Below, in pieces: positions 25,125-35,745 of a DNA stretch of 64,000 bases (position 1 is its first letter; each line of letters starts with the position of its first letter). Made by a program: the position numbers and the translations under genes. Where the stretch lies: the NCBI RefSeq assembly GCF_036850765.1, contig NC_089495.1:27930875-27994874 (forward strand). Reading direction: 5' to 3'. The DNA is from Saccopteryx bilineata (Eukaryota; Chordata; Mammalia; Chiroptera; Emballonuridae). The notes beneath the pieces are model-generated. The model made no database searches. It worked only from the letters and a program-made list of their open reading frames with translations, and was not told the origin of the DNA.

Positions 25125-25850
25125 ATTGACCAGGAATAATTTTAAGTGAAGATACCACTGCACACAAAACAGACAAAAGTTCTGCCTTCCCAGAGGTTAG
25201 ATTTTATACAGGTAAGACAGGCAATTGAAAAAATACTATAAATAATATGATATACTAGCTCAGCGGTTCTCAACCTGTGGGTCACGACCCCGGCGGGGTC
25301 GCCTAAAGCCATCAGAAAATACATAATGCATATCAGGTATTTACATTCCGAATCATAACTGTAGCAAAATTACAGTTATGAAGTAGCCACCAAAATTATT
25401 TTTTGGTTTGGGGTCACCGCAACATGAGGAACTGTATTGCAGGGTCATGGCTTTAGGAAGGTTGAGAACCACTATACTAGATGATGATAAAAAGATCAGA
25501 GAAAAATCCAGCACGGAAGAGTAGGTAGGGAATGTGGGGCAGGTAAGAGAGGAAAGGTTTCCATTTTTAATGTCATTAGATAAAACTTCCATCAGAAGGT
25601 GACTTTAGAGAAAAGGCTGGTAGTGAGGGGGCAAGCTCTGGGACCCCCCAGGAAAGAGGGTGCCAGTGTTCAGCGTTGGAAGATGAAGAGTGAGCGGCGT
25701 GTCCGTGCAGCAGTAAGAGGGCCAGTGTGATGAAGTGGAGTGAGTGAGGAGTGCAGGAGCAGGAGATGGATTGGAGACATCGGAGGGGACCAGATCACAT
25801 GTGGCTTTATGAACCATTTATAAACACCAGGTTTGGGTGTTCTTTGGTTA
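25125..25850 (-). repeat. L2 fragment split by a hAT
   Basis: The left part (25125-25252, 'acaaaagttctgccttccca') and the right part (25483-25850, 'agtgtgatgaagtggagtga', 'gaggggaccagatcacatgt') read as one reversed L2. The interruption is the element at 25261-25474. Confidence 0.6.
25261..25474. mobile_element. SPIN-type non-autonomous hAT
   Basis: It starts CAGCGGTTCTCAACCTGTGG and ends GGTTGAGAACCACTA. Inside are 'catcagaaaatacataatgc', 'attccgaatcataactgtag' and 'aactgtattgcagggtcatg', which I recognise as SPIN non-autonomous sequence. The target duplication is TACTAGCT/TACTAGAT (7 of 8). It is 214 bp with no transposase and lies within an old L2. SPIN was described as horizontally transferred among tetrapods, including bats. 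Confidence 0.88.
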
Positions 25851-26779
25851 ACTCTATCACAACTGCCTTTTCTATGGCTGATGTAAAAGGCTAATTGTTG
25901 TCAAACAAATCTGACACCTATGCCTTTATATTTTTTATGATGTGACTCCTACTAAGGACTTATTTTCTCATATATGTAAGGTAACTTTGTTCTTTATTAT
26001 GTTCATATGTACTAAATACAGAAGAGAATGCATGGTATCCCCTGTCCCTTACCTCTGCACTTCCGCCACCCCTCCGCCAAGTGAACAATGATATAAGACG
26101 GCACATTCGAGACCACAGATGATATTTTTATTCATAGGCACAGAAACACTAGCTACAAAGTTAAGAATAGAGGATACTGGTTTAATTTTTGCTTGTCAAA
26201 ATATCACTAGTCTCAGGATTGTAGATAGTGTGCTGAAGTAGAAAGCATTCTGGGTAAGTTAAGAGATCTGGATTCTGGTGCTGACTGTGATAGCACAATG
26301 TATTTCTCATTTTGGGCCACATATTTAAAAGGAAGAAAACGAACAAACAAACAGCTATATAGTTTTTAAGATCCTTCAGCTTGAGAATAGGCTAGAGTTT
26401 GCCTACTCGCAAAGGTAACCTATGAATTTCAACAAGGGAATCATAGAACCAAAACCCTCCATATGTGCTGGGTAAAGCATTGAACACTGTTTTGGTGCCA
26501 ACATAGAGAACACTCTAGAAACTTGATGTATTTTTTGCTTGCCTCAAATGAAATGATAGAAGTTTCCACTTAACCACTCACTCTTGTGGATGGTTCTTCT
26601 TTCTCTCTCTCTCATTTTTATTTTTATTTTTATTTTTTTGGTTGCTAGATCTTAGTCATAACCAGGTGATAATCTTTGTCTTTCCTATTCCGGAGTCCTG
26701 GAAGCTGCCAGAGACTTCCAGGGGAGTCAATTTCACTTATTCTCAGAAATGTTTCTAGGTTAACAATAGCATCCCTAGA
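25851..26779. other. No recognised gene
   Basis: AT-rich. A possible MIR trace lies at about 26250-26330. A T-rich/A-rich run at 26610-26638 may be the remains of a SINE tail. Confidence 0.4.
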
Positions 26780-27118
26780 CTGACCAGGTGATGGCGCAGT
26801 GGATAGAGCGTCAGACTGGGATGTGGAGGACTCAGGTTTGAGACCCCGAGGTCGCCAGCTTGAGCGCGGGCTTATCTGGGTTGAGCAAGGCTCACCGGCT
26901 TGAGCCCAAGATTGCTGGTTCGAACAAGGGGTCACTCGGTCTGCTGTAGCCCCCCCCCCCCCCGCTCCCCGGTCAAGGCACATATGAGAAATTAATCAAT
27001 GAACAACTAAGGTGCTGCAACAAAGAATTGATGTTTCTCATCTCTCTCCCTTTCTGTCTGTCTATCCCTATCTATCCCTCTCTCTGACTCTGTCTCTGCC
27101 ACACACACACAAAAAAAG
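26780..27118 (+). repeat. tRNA-derived bat SINE (CCTGACCAGG group)
   Basis: The head is CTGACCAGGTGATGGCGCAG. A 'gtttgagaccccgaggtcgc' box B region, a body with 'tgagcaaggctcaccggctt', and the 3' end 'gacacacacac' plus an A-tail follow. A run of 14 C at 26950-26963 interrupts the body. No clear target duplication. Confidence 0.85.
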
Positions 27119-28349
27119 AAATCTGATAAATTTATTCACCATTATGTGTCACCGTGGTCTCCAAGACAGACTAAACAGGGATTCCGACCTCTAGTTATGT
27201 TTGGGAATCAATGGCTCCCACTACAGACAGGAAGTCTGGACTGTGGCGCAGGCACATGGAGACAGCAAATGAAATTGTAAAAATGTTGAATATTAGGATA
27301 TTGTGTGAGGGTACATTAAATATCAAAGCAATAATGCCTATGTCATACTTTGTATGTTCTAAAACTTTCATGTATATATTCTTTCACATAATAGTTCCCG
27401 AACGGTATGAAATAGAACAGGAAGGTTATTGGGCACCGTTCACAGTTAAAGAAACTGAAGCAGCAAGGTTCAGCTCATCTGAGCATGCTCAATTTGTATG
27501 AACAATCCCCTCAACCCAAGCAGCTTAACAAATAAAAAAAAATTCACACTTGCTCAGAGTCCCAGGCATATCTTTTTAATGGAGGAGGAGGCATTCCATC
27601 TGGCCGTCCAGGGACCCAGTGTCCTTCCACTGTGTGGCTACCCCCTTCTCCAGGTGAGCTGCACAATGTCTTCCTCATTATGCTCATAGGTAGGAAAGGA
27701 GAGAGTTTCTTTTTATGGGCCAGAGATGAAAGTGGCAAATGTCACTTCCATTCACATTCCATTGACTGGACAGTAGCATGGCTACATATTATATAACAGC
27801 CAAGGCGTCTGACAATGTGGTTTGGCTTGTGCCCAGCAGGGAGATGAGACTCGTGAAGACAGCACATGGTAGTCTCTGCCACAATCAGCTGCGGATCACA
27901 GGACACAACAGGCTGCTTTCTCCGTGGGACTACTCCACTTTTGCTAGTAGTCATTCATTCCTCCCCCCAGTTTTAAATTTAGTTTGTTAAATTCCCCAGC
28001 ATACAACACATCCCTCCAAGAGAGGGCAAATTCGTAAATTTCATTTGTTCAGCATCCACCAAGCCATTCTAAATAAGTCACAGCTACTCGCAAGAGGATT
28101 TAAGAAACAGCCAGATAACAGAGAAGCAAAATGAGCTTTGACCTTATCTGGAAATCTGAATTCTGAGAGGGACACCTCAATGCCATGAGTTTGTCATTAC
28201 TCTATTAAGTTTTGTGATAATAATTTTAACACAAATTCTAGCAGGGTATTTTTGCTCAGTTCTGTGATTTGCAGATAGGAACTCAAGTAGGGAAGAAGGA
28301 AAAAAATATCCTGTTTGCTATTTCAATCCCAATACCCACTTGCTGCCAG
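27119..28349. other. No recognised gene
   Basis: Mostly unique sequence. A MIR-like block lies near 27440. The open frames here carry no known domain. Confidence 0.35.
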
Positions 28350-28475
28350 GAAATGTGCATGGACCCCATGGATGCAGCCCAGAGCACGTGGCTCACTGCA
28401 TTTCTTGCCTTCCTGGCTGTCCATGTTCCCTGCTCTTCTCCCAAGCGGGGTGGCTCCCTCCCTGCGCTCTCTCAG
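28350..28475 (+). other. Weak candidate exon with signal-peptide-like translation
   Basis: A polypyrimidine stretch ends in 'gctgccag' at 28349 and a GTATGT donor begins at 28476. Between them 126 bp stay open, with ATG at 28353, 28359 and 28365. The translation has a hydrophobic run (residues TWLTAFLAFLAVHV) followed by CSS, as in a signal peptide. The next acceptor-like site is at 28804. I do not recognise the protein. AG and GT sites of this quality occur often by chance. Confidence 0.15.
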
Positions 28476-28804
28476 GTATGTGTGATTTCACTCAAGGCTT
28501 TCTCTGACCAAACTTCCTCCTCATCTGTGACTTAGGCAACTTGGTGTTTCATTTCTCTGCTTTTTAAAGAATGTTGGTATTCAAAGAACGAAAGGATGTT
28601 CAGAGAAGAAGGAGGAGAGCAAGCCGGGCAGGGGTGGGGAAGAGTTTGCGAATCTACTTTAAGTGCTTTTCGGGAAGAACCACCAGGTCTTTACCCTAGG
28701 CAAGGGTCATTTTCATTTTCACTAGCCTTGAGGATGGTGGGCAAATAATTATAAATAAATCAGAAAAGATTTAAGGATGTTGGCCTTTTCTTTTCTTATT
28801 GCAG

Positions 28805-29221
28805 AGCCCCGAGTCACGCTCTGGCATTTATTCTCAGTTTAAACGTGCAGGAGGAAAGACCGCTTCCCTCTGTCCCTCTTTGCAAGGCAAGGGGACTCTT
28901 CGTCTGCTCTTGGGACTACGCTTATTCTGGGTCTGCTGGGCTTTTTCACATGTGACTGACTTAAATGGCAACATTATTCTTTTTATTATTAGAACCAACA
29001 ACACTCTCAAATCCTTTTCATTATTTTTTCATAAGGTTCCAGGATTTAGTCTTCTTGCTGCAGCCTGTGATGTTAAAATAACATTTACCCTAAAGCTCTC
29101 ATCAAAGTTTCAGACCATTTTTGTTATTTTTAACCCATTGTCAGTGATGTCTCCTCTGGCTTACCATGTGGAGTCTGGAGCAAGAAAAGTATCAGTCCTT
29201 CTAGATGGGGTGGAGTTTTAA
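28805..29221 (+). other. Weak candidate second exon
   Basis: It follows a pyrimidine-rich tract ending in 'cttattgcag'. The frame is in phase with the segment ending at 28475 and stays open for 138 codons, to a TAA at 29219-29221. It would encode a basic stretch, then hydrophobic residues. I recognise no family, and no 3' donor is obvious. Confidence 0.12.
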
Positions 29222-30436
29222 CGTTTCCACTTTCACCCAAATCAGGAAGAACGGTTTACTGGACAGGAGGAGGTTAAAGAAACAAGCTTGACACTTTGAT
29301 GCTTAAAGTGAAACATTTCCCTGCATGCTGTCCTTTTCTAATTGGCTGGATTTGTGAAACAGACAAAATGTGTCTTTGTTCTTCATCCTTCAAACCATGT
29401 TAAGAGCCCATCAGGTTGTCTTTGAGTTGTTTACATTTCTCCTCACAACCCAATTCTCACTTCCCTCAAACTCAGACTGTCCTCTCCCTAAAGTGTCAAT
29501 TTCATCTATTCACAGACATTTATTGAGCCCCCAAAACATGTCTCAGCCATGTTTCTTTGTACTGTGGATATAAAAATGATCCCCATCATCCCTAACTGTC
29601 AAGACCTGAGGTCTGGGAAGAGGAAGGAAAGACTTGAAATGACGGTGTGCAAGGTGTCAAGAGCTAACTTCCAGGTGCTACGAAAGCACAGAGGCTGGCA
29701 CAGGTAATTCTGCCTGGCCATCTGGAGTAGGCATTCGAGAGCGAATACGGCTGTGCTGGGCACTTTAAGGTGAATTGGAAGAGCAGAAAAGGACACCCAG
29801 TTTGAGACAATAGCATGTGTAAGCATGTCCAGGAAGAGGATCAAGTACTCAAGGGACAAATCTAAACCTCTGTCTCTTAACAAGTTCCATTCAAAAGAAC
29901 CTTTTCTTGAATACAGACCAGTGGTTCTCAATATTATTCTACAGCCCAGATATATCTGAGAGATTTGATGGCTAGCACGGACAAAAGTAAGTCTCATTTG
30001 TAGCACATCAGAGCATATCTGCATCTCTACAGGAAAACGAATCATGGGGTAGGGTTTAGAAAACTCCCGCCAAGTGGCTTTGACATATTCTGGGTAAAAC
30101 TCATAAGCACAGATGCTCCAGGTTAGGGTAAACAGTATGTTTTACCTTTCTTTGGTGAATTAATAATTACAAAAAAAAAACAAAACTGTAATAAAATAGA
30201 ACTTAAAATTTCAAAACAGGAAAAGGAGAAATCTTTTCAGGAAAGACAGAAACAGGGATAAGTAGTTTTCTCATACTGTTTAAGATATACCATTATAAAT
30301 AAACAAGGCTTTCTTAGTACTCCTGATTATATATATATAATAAAATATATATATATATTTTTTAAACTTAAAATTCATACTTTTGAATAGTACCTCTAAA
30401 AACTGTAGCATGAACAATGGAAACTGGAAATCTTTT
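29222..30436. other. L2 trace; otherwise nothing recognised
   Basis: A reversed L2 3' end is likely at about 29505-29730 ('cagacatttattgagccccc'). The remaining bases show no gene or repeat boundary. A (TA)n run lies at 30331-30358. Confidence 0.35.
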
Positions 30437-30802
30437 TTTTTGTATTTTTCTGAAGTTGGAAACAGAGAGGCAGTCAGACAGACTCCCGCATGCGCCCGAC
30501 CGGGATCCACCCAGCACACCCACCAGGAGGTGATGCTCTGCCCATCTGAGGCATTGCTCTGTTGCAACCAGAGCCATTCTAGCACCTGAGGCAGAGGCCA
30601 TAGAGCCATCCTGAGTGTCCGGGCCAACTTTGCTCCAATGGAGCCTCGGCTGTGGGAGGGGAAGAGAGAGACAGAGAGGAAGGAGAGGGGGAGGAGTGGA
30701 GAAGCAGATGGGAGCTTCTCCTGTGTGCCCTGGCCGGGAATTGAACCCGGGACTCCTGCACACCAGGCCAATGCTATACCACTGAGCCAACCGGCCAGGG
30801 CA
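30437..30802 (-). repeat. Long bat SINE (GCCCTGGCCGGTTGG group), reverse
   Basis: The minus strand begins GCCCTGGCCGGTTGGCTCAG at 30800, with box B 'GGGTTCAATTCCC' around 30741. The body has 'gctccattggagcaaagttg' and the 3' end 'tctgaagttgga' and A-tail. The target site TGGAAATCTTTT is at 30425-30436 and 30803-30814. It is recent, given its near-intact ends. Confidence 0.92.
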
Positions 30803-30814
30803 TGGAAATCTTTT

Positions 30815-31889
30815 AGGTTGTTATATTCCTAATGAGGCAATGGATAAAGCAGAAACAATATTCCAGAGGACTCAGTATCATTCTCAAGTGAAATGAAGAT
30901 TAGTCTCTCATTTGCTTCAGCTTTGTGTAGAAAAAAAAAATCACATCTTCTCCAAGAGATTCATGACCATATGGAAGAGCTGGGCAGAGGGAATAGAGTA
31001 GAATAGATGAAGATATTCCAAAATACTAAGGTTTCTGGAACAGTTCTTTTTTTTATGTTATCTCATGGCAGGATGAGCGTAGGAGCTACAAAGTGATCAG
31101 ACAGTAAATTTAGAGCCAATAAAAAGGAGACACTTCACAGGGCATGTAGCTTGCTTGTGGGGATCAGTGACAGGTAAGGTCAAAGAATTAAATACTGATG
31201 TTAGATTTATACTAGAGCTGACTGTTTTTATGGCCAATACAACATTTATTGGTATGCTAAGGTAAGTCTTGTGCTTCATGGTAAAGTAGTGAAGATTACT
31301 TCTCAAGAGTTAGGAAGGGATCACAATCATTTAGCTTTCTCTTCTCTCTGGCAGTTACTAAAAGCTCAGGTAATATTTGATAAACCTACTGGCTTTAAGA
31401 TAAAATAAACATCACTCTGAAGCTATCCCATTTTCTGGGGTGCTCTGTCCAAAGATTCATTTTGAAACTTCTCATAAGGTAGAACTTAAACCTTATTTCT
31501 GTGCCTAATTGTGTAGTCAAAGGTTAATATTCTAAATTTTCTCCTTTGTTTTCTTTAAAATTGGGGTACCATATACATTAGGGGTATATGGTTAAATTAA
31601 GATTTATAACCTATTATCCTTAGAGTACATCCTCCAGTCTAGTTTGCAATTATTAATGGCCATTTTAGAGGGAACTGTTGGTGTGATGTCAGGCGGACAA
31701 TCTGGAATACCAATAGGTCAGTATTTGGGGAAGGCACAATCAATTTATGGTTTGGGTTTTCATAAAGATTAGAAAATATCATCATATAATTAATTACTGA
31801 TTAGTTTTTTTTTTTCAGTTCAGTTTCAGAGTTTGAGTTAACTGAGTTAGAGACAGTGGAAGGTGTAAGAGATGTAAGGTAGCCACTAA
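30815..31889. other. No recognised gene
   Basis: No repeat ends are visible. The A/T-rich stretch near 31550-31630 faintly recalls an L1 tail, but I cannot place it. Confidence 0.35.
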
Positions 31890-32020
31890 TGAGCAGCTTA
31901 ATGTCATGGGAAAATAATAAGTTTAAATTTTGGCTCTGCCATTTAGTTTTCATGTGACGTTGGCCGATCATTTATCTTCTCTTGATCTCAGAATCTTTCT
32001 CTACAAAGTGGGGATATTAA
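31890..32020 (+). repeat. MIR fragment
   Basis: 'tttggctctgccatttagtt', a 'cgttggccgatcatttatct' block and 'tctctacaaagtggggatat' are MIR landmarks in order. Confidence 0.6.
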
Positions 32021-32033
32021 AAGTTTGTTATGA

Positions 32034-32399
32034 CCCTGGCAGGTTGGCTCAGTGGTAGAGCGTCAGCCTGGTGTGAAGGAGTCCCGGGTTCAATTCCTGG
32101 CCAGAACACACAGGAGAAGCGAACATCTGCTTCTCCACCCCTCCCCCTCTCCTTCCTCTCTGTCTCTCTCTTCCCCTCCCACAGCCGGGGCTCCATTGGA
32201 GCAAAGTTGGCCTGGGCGCTGAGGATGGCTCCATGGCCTCTGCCTCAGGTGCTAGAATGGCTGTGGTTACAACAGAGCAATGCTCCAGATGGGCAGAACA
32301 TCACCCCCTGGTGGGCATGCTGGTGGATACCGGTCGGGCACATGTGGGAGTCTGTCTGACTGCCTCCCAGTTTCCAACTTCAGAAATATACAAAAAAAA
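32034..32399 (+). repeat. Long bat SINE (GCCCTGGCCGGTTGG group)
   Basis: The head is CCCTGGCAGGTTGGCTCAGT and box B is 'GGGTTCAATTCC'. The body has 'gctccattggagcaaagttg' and the 3' end 'ttccaacttcagaaatatac' plus A9. The target site AAGTTTGTTATGA is at 32021-32033 and AAGTTTGTTATAA at 32400-32412. Confidence 0.92.
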
Positions 32400-32506
32400 A
32401 AGTTTGTTATAAAGTACTGCACCCCAGATTCTGAAAGGCACTGTACCTCACTTCATCGAGTTCACGAAAGACATCCATTCTAAATAAGTTTTGATGAGTT
32501 TTCTTA

Positions 32507-32541
32507 GAGGAGGAGATTTACCAAATATGCCAGCCACATAT
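32507..32541 (+). repeat. 35-bp direct repeat, copy 1
   Basis: It begins GAGGAGGAGATTTACC and matches 33838-33872 at 34 of 35 bases. It is not part of any repeat I recognise. Confidence 0.9.
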
Positions 32542-33082
32542 GGCTGACACAGGGCAACAGACCCAAATTGTGCACAAGCCCCAAAAATAGTTCAGGGGCT
32601 GTTTATATATCCTTGATCACACACAGGCGGGGGAGAGCATGACATCATGGCACAAGCTGACAACATTTGTTTAGGGGATACACAGAAACATTAAGACTTT
32701 CAAGGTAACATAATGAAAGATGTTTACAAATCTTACAGGGTTTATCTTCCCTCATTAGCCTAGAGTTATTTTATTCTCAAGATTCCAGGAAGGGGGAGGA
32801 ACTACAGTCAATGCAAGGTGGTATGTAAATTCTGCCTCCCATTGAAAGGGAAGAAGTTTTTCGGTTAACCTTTATTTTAGATTTAAACTAAATGACCCGT
32901 TGTTCTTGCAAGCCAGAAAATTCTACATTCTTCTTCCTTCCCTCTCTGAAGGGAGGACAGGACAGGAAAGCCTGACAGGAAAGCCTGACCTTTCCTCCCA
33001 GAATATCAATATTAATTTTCAGCTCTTTGGTACCTTACAATAAGTTAACTTGTAATGTGGTGGCAAATATTAGACCTAATAA
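32542..33082. other. Unclassified; LTR-like hints
   Basis: No gene. The stretch contains short tandem units (AGGAAAGCCTGAC twice near 32965-32990) and 'ttatatatccttgatc', which could belong to an ERV LTR. Neither end is defined. Confidence 0.3.
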
Positions 33083-33300
33083 ATGGTTCTCTATTGGGAC
33101 AGTTTTCTGCCTAAGAGAGGATTTGATAATGTCTGAAAACATTTTTGGTTGCCATTACTAAGGGAACAGGTACTAATGGGTTGGAGCCAAGGATAATATC
33201 TAACATATTATAAGTCATAGGGCAGTCTCCCACCCAACCCCGACAAAGAATCATTTAGTCCAAAATGCCAATACTGCTGAGCTTGAGAAATGTTGGACTT
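33083..33300 (+). mobile_element. MER20 (old hAT-Charlie remnant)
   Basis: 'tttgataatgtctgaaaaca' and 'tttttggttgccattactaa' are MER20 landmarks, and the end 'gagcttgagaaatgttgg' fits the 3' end. It is strongly diverged and has no target duplication that I can read. Confidence 0.7.
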
Positions 33301-33349
33301 ACTTTATGTAAAGTGACTAGAATTGTACACCTTGCAGACGTAAAGAATA

Positions 33350-33745
33350 TTAAATGTTACAGACTAAAACATGTTCCCTAAAATGTATATCTTGAACCCA
33401 CAGCCCCAGTACCCCAGATTGTAACTATATATAGAGATAAGGTCTTTAAAGAGCTAATTAAAGAAAATTCTTCAGAGTGTGCCCTAATCTAACATAACTG
33501 CAGAAAGTTAAGACTCAAAGGGATGCACCAGTGTTACTTGTTCACAAAGAAGAGGTTGAGTGAGGGTACAGTGAGAAGTTGGCATCTATAAGCCACAAAG
33601 AGAGGCCTCAGAAGAAACCAAACCTGTTGACACCTTGATCTTGGACTTCTATCACTTACAACTATGAGTAAATAATTTTCTGTTGTTGAAACCATGCAGT
33701 CTATGGCATTTTGTTATTGCAGCTTTAGTAGACTACTAAAGTAAC
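33350..33745 (+). repeat. MLT1-like MaLR LTR
   Basis: Contains 'gatcttggacttctatcact' and 'ttctgttgttgaaaccatgc'. It ends 'ggcattttgttattgcagct', the standard MLT1 tail. The 5' start near 'taaaacatgttccctaaaat' also fits. Confidence 0.7.
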
Positions 33746-33837
33746 AGCTATTATTATTGTTCGTAGTATTTGATTTTGAAAAAAAAAATTTACCACCAAA
33801 CTCAGAACTAGAATATCAATTCTAAATTATATAGAGG

Positions 33838-33872
33838 GAGGAGGAGATTTACTAAATATGCCAGCCACATAT
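33838..33872 (+). repeat. 35-bp direct repeat, copy 2
   Basis: Matches 32507-32541 with a single difference (T for C at the 16th base). The copies are 1,331 bp apart, in the same orientation. Confidence 0.9.
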
Positions 33873-34842
33873 TTAGTATGCTAGTGGTTTGTAGCTCTAT
33901 TAGAAATAAAATAACTTGAGATAGTAAACCAAATAGAAGAAATAGAAAGTCTTAACTTATGGATAAGGCATAGATCAGCAGTAAGACTTTACCCAAATAG
34001 AGTTTACACAGGTAACGCTCTTTGAGTAGTTACTTATATTACTGGGACCCAAACTGACCACGATCTGACAACATGAACTGTGTTTGTATCTGTCAGTATC
34101 ACAGATTTCCTGAGTGAGATCTGCGCAGGGCACAAAGCCAGCAAATGAATTCTCATTATAAACTGATTTTCTTGGCCCCAAGCACTGTGTGGAACCCCTG
34201 CCAGGCATCCACGGGGTATGAGGATTTTGTGTGCCTTGTTATTATCCCCTAGCTAGACACCTTATGCTCTTAACCCCTAGCTCACACCCAGAAGCCAGAA
34301 AAGACATCAAGATAAGAGTATTCCTTCAGAAGCCCAGAGAGAAACTGTCTGAACAATGCTTCCTTCAACATTCCCCTCAGACCTTCACTTCAATTGTTCT
34401 TTCCGAAAGGAAGTTGATCTTAGACATCGGATTTAAGTGGGGAGGCTGTCATTATCAATTAGTGAACATTAGGTGATGTTTTTATAAGGGATGAAGCATT
34501 GCTCCTGTCACCATGGGCTTGTACTCAATTAGAGCCACATGCTAATTACGTTAATCCACAGTTCAATAGGCGAACATAAAATCTGTGCAGGTCTCACACC
34601 CATTTTACTGGACACAATGAGTAGAGACCATTAAGGTCAATACCAAGGCTAACCATTTCACAATTTATAAGAATTAAAAAGGTATCCTTTCTGGTAGGCA
34701 CATGAAAGAGTCATATTCTTATTGAAAGCGGACCACTGTAGAGGCTGGGGAAAGACAGCGCTTCATACCAGCAGGCGGAAGCAACCAACACGGCAGGCAG
34801 GTTTCGGCCCTGGAAGTTCTCTCCTCCGAGTGTCCTTGTGCG
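33873..34842. other. No recognised gene
   Basis: The open frames at 33975-34208 (minus) and 34231-34476 (plus) show no family signature. No repeat ends. Confidence 0.35.
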
Positions 34843-35150
34843 ATGAATAATAAGATGACCAACGTTTTTACAATGAAAAGGAGGACAAAAATAAATTGAA
34901 GAAAACAATATAGTAAATAAAAGAAACATTTTATTCATTGCAACAATAATTTACTATATGATAAATAATAAAAACATTTGTAATATTTTATATTGTAATT
35001 ATGCTTACATGCTTATTAATTTTTAATAATAATTGTAAGAAAAAAGTACTCATTTAGTAAAACTAAATATCAAACAAAACCACTAATTTGCAGTGATATT
35101 TGGGTGTATTTATCATTTTCTAATTCAAAAACGTCTGTTTTATGCAACTA

Positions 35151-35745
35151 CAGTGTGCCCGTAAAGTCATGGTAAACTTTTGACCCATCACAGGAAAGCA
35201 ACAGAAGATGATAGAAATGTGAAATCTGCACCAAATAAAAGGAAAACCCTCCCAGTTTCTGTAGGATGATGTGGCAGCATGTGCGCATGCGCAGATGATG
35301 ACATAACACCATGTATACAGCGGAGCAGTCCACGGCCATGCCAGTCGAGATGTGGACGGTACAGAGGAAAGTTCAGTGTGTTTGTGGCTTGCTAAATTTG
35401 AATCCATGACCAAAGTACAACATGAATATCGGCGTGTTTATAACAAAGCACCACCACATAGGAATAACATTACTCGGTGGGATAAGCAGTTGAAGGAAAG
35501 CGGCAGTTTGGTGGAGAAACCCCGTTCTGGTAGGCCATCAGTCAGTGACGAGTCTGTAGAGGCTATACGGGATAGCTACCTAAGGAGCCCTAAAAAATCT
35601 GTGTGTGAGCCACATCGAACTGCACTGAATAGATATGAAACTGGGAGAGTTTTCCTTTCATTTTGTGCAGACTTCACATTTCTATCATTTTTTGTTGCTT
35701 TCCTGTGACCGGTCAAAAGTGCACCATGAGTTTACAAGCACACTA
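35151..35745 (+). mobile_element. Internally deleted mariner with long inverted repeats
   Basis: It begins CAGTGTGCCCGTAAAGTCAT and ends with the complement of TAGTGTGCTTGTAAACTCAT. TA lies on each side (35149-35150 and 35746-35747). The ends match for about 110 bp with scattered differences. At 595 bp it is shorter than a full mariner (about 1.3 kb). It keeps the start of the transposase reading frame but not the catalytic part. Confidence 0.9.
35352..35608 (+). pseudogene. Remnant mariner transposase, N-terminal HTH region
   Basis: The frame encodes a helix-turn-helix domain typical of Tc1/mariner-like transposases (residues KFESMTKVQHEYRRVYNKAP followed by a tryptophan-containing helix). 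A linker GRPSVSDESV and the start of a second HTH (IRDSYLRSPKKS) follow. The catalytic DDE/D domain is absent: after about 35608 the frame crosses an internal deletion junction and runs into the 3' inverted repeat until 35708. Upstream ATGs at about 35299 and 35338 are not in this frame, which suggests a one-base loss near 35380. It is not functional. Confidence 0.8.

Noticed and set aside
30280..30790. Overlapping long open frames on the minus strand (140-163 codons)
   Set aside because: They lie inside the reverse long SINE. The same peptides recur at the other SINE copies, so they are repeat translations, not genes.
35120..35413. Minus-strand frame of 97 codons in the mariner
   Set aside because: It is antisense to the transposase remnant and overlaps the 5' inverted repeat.
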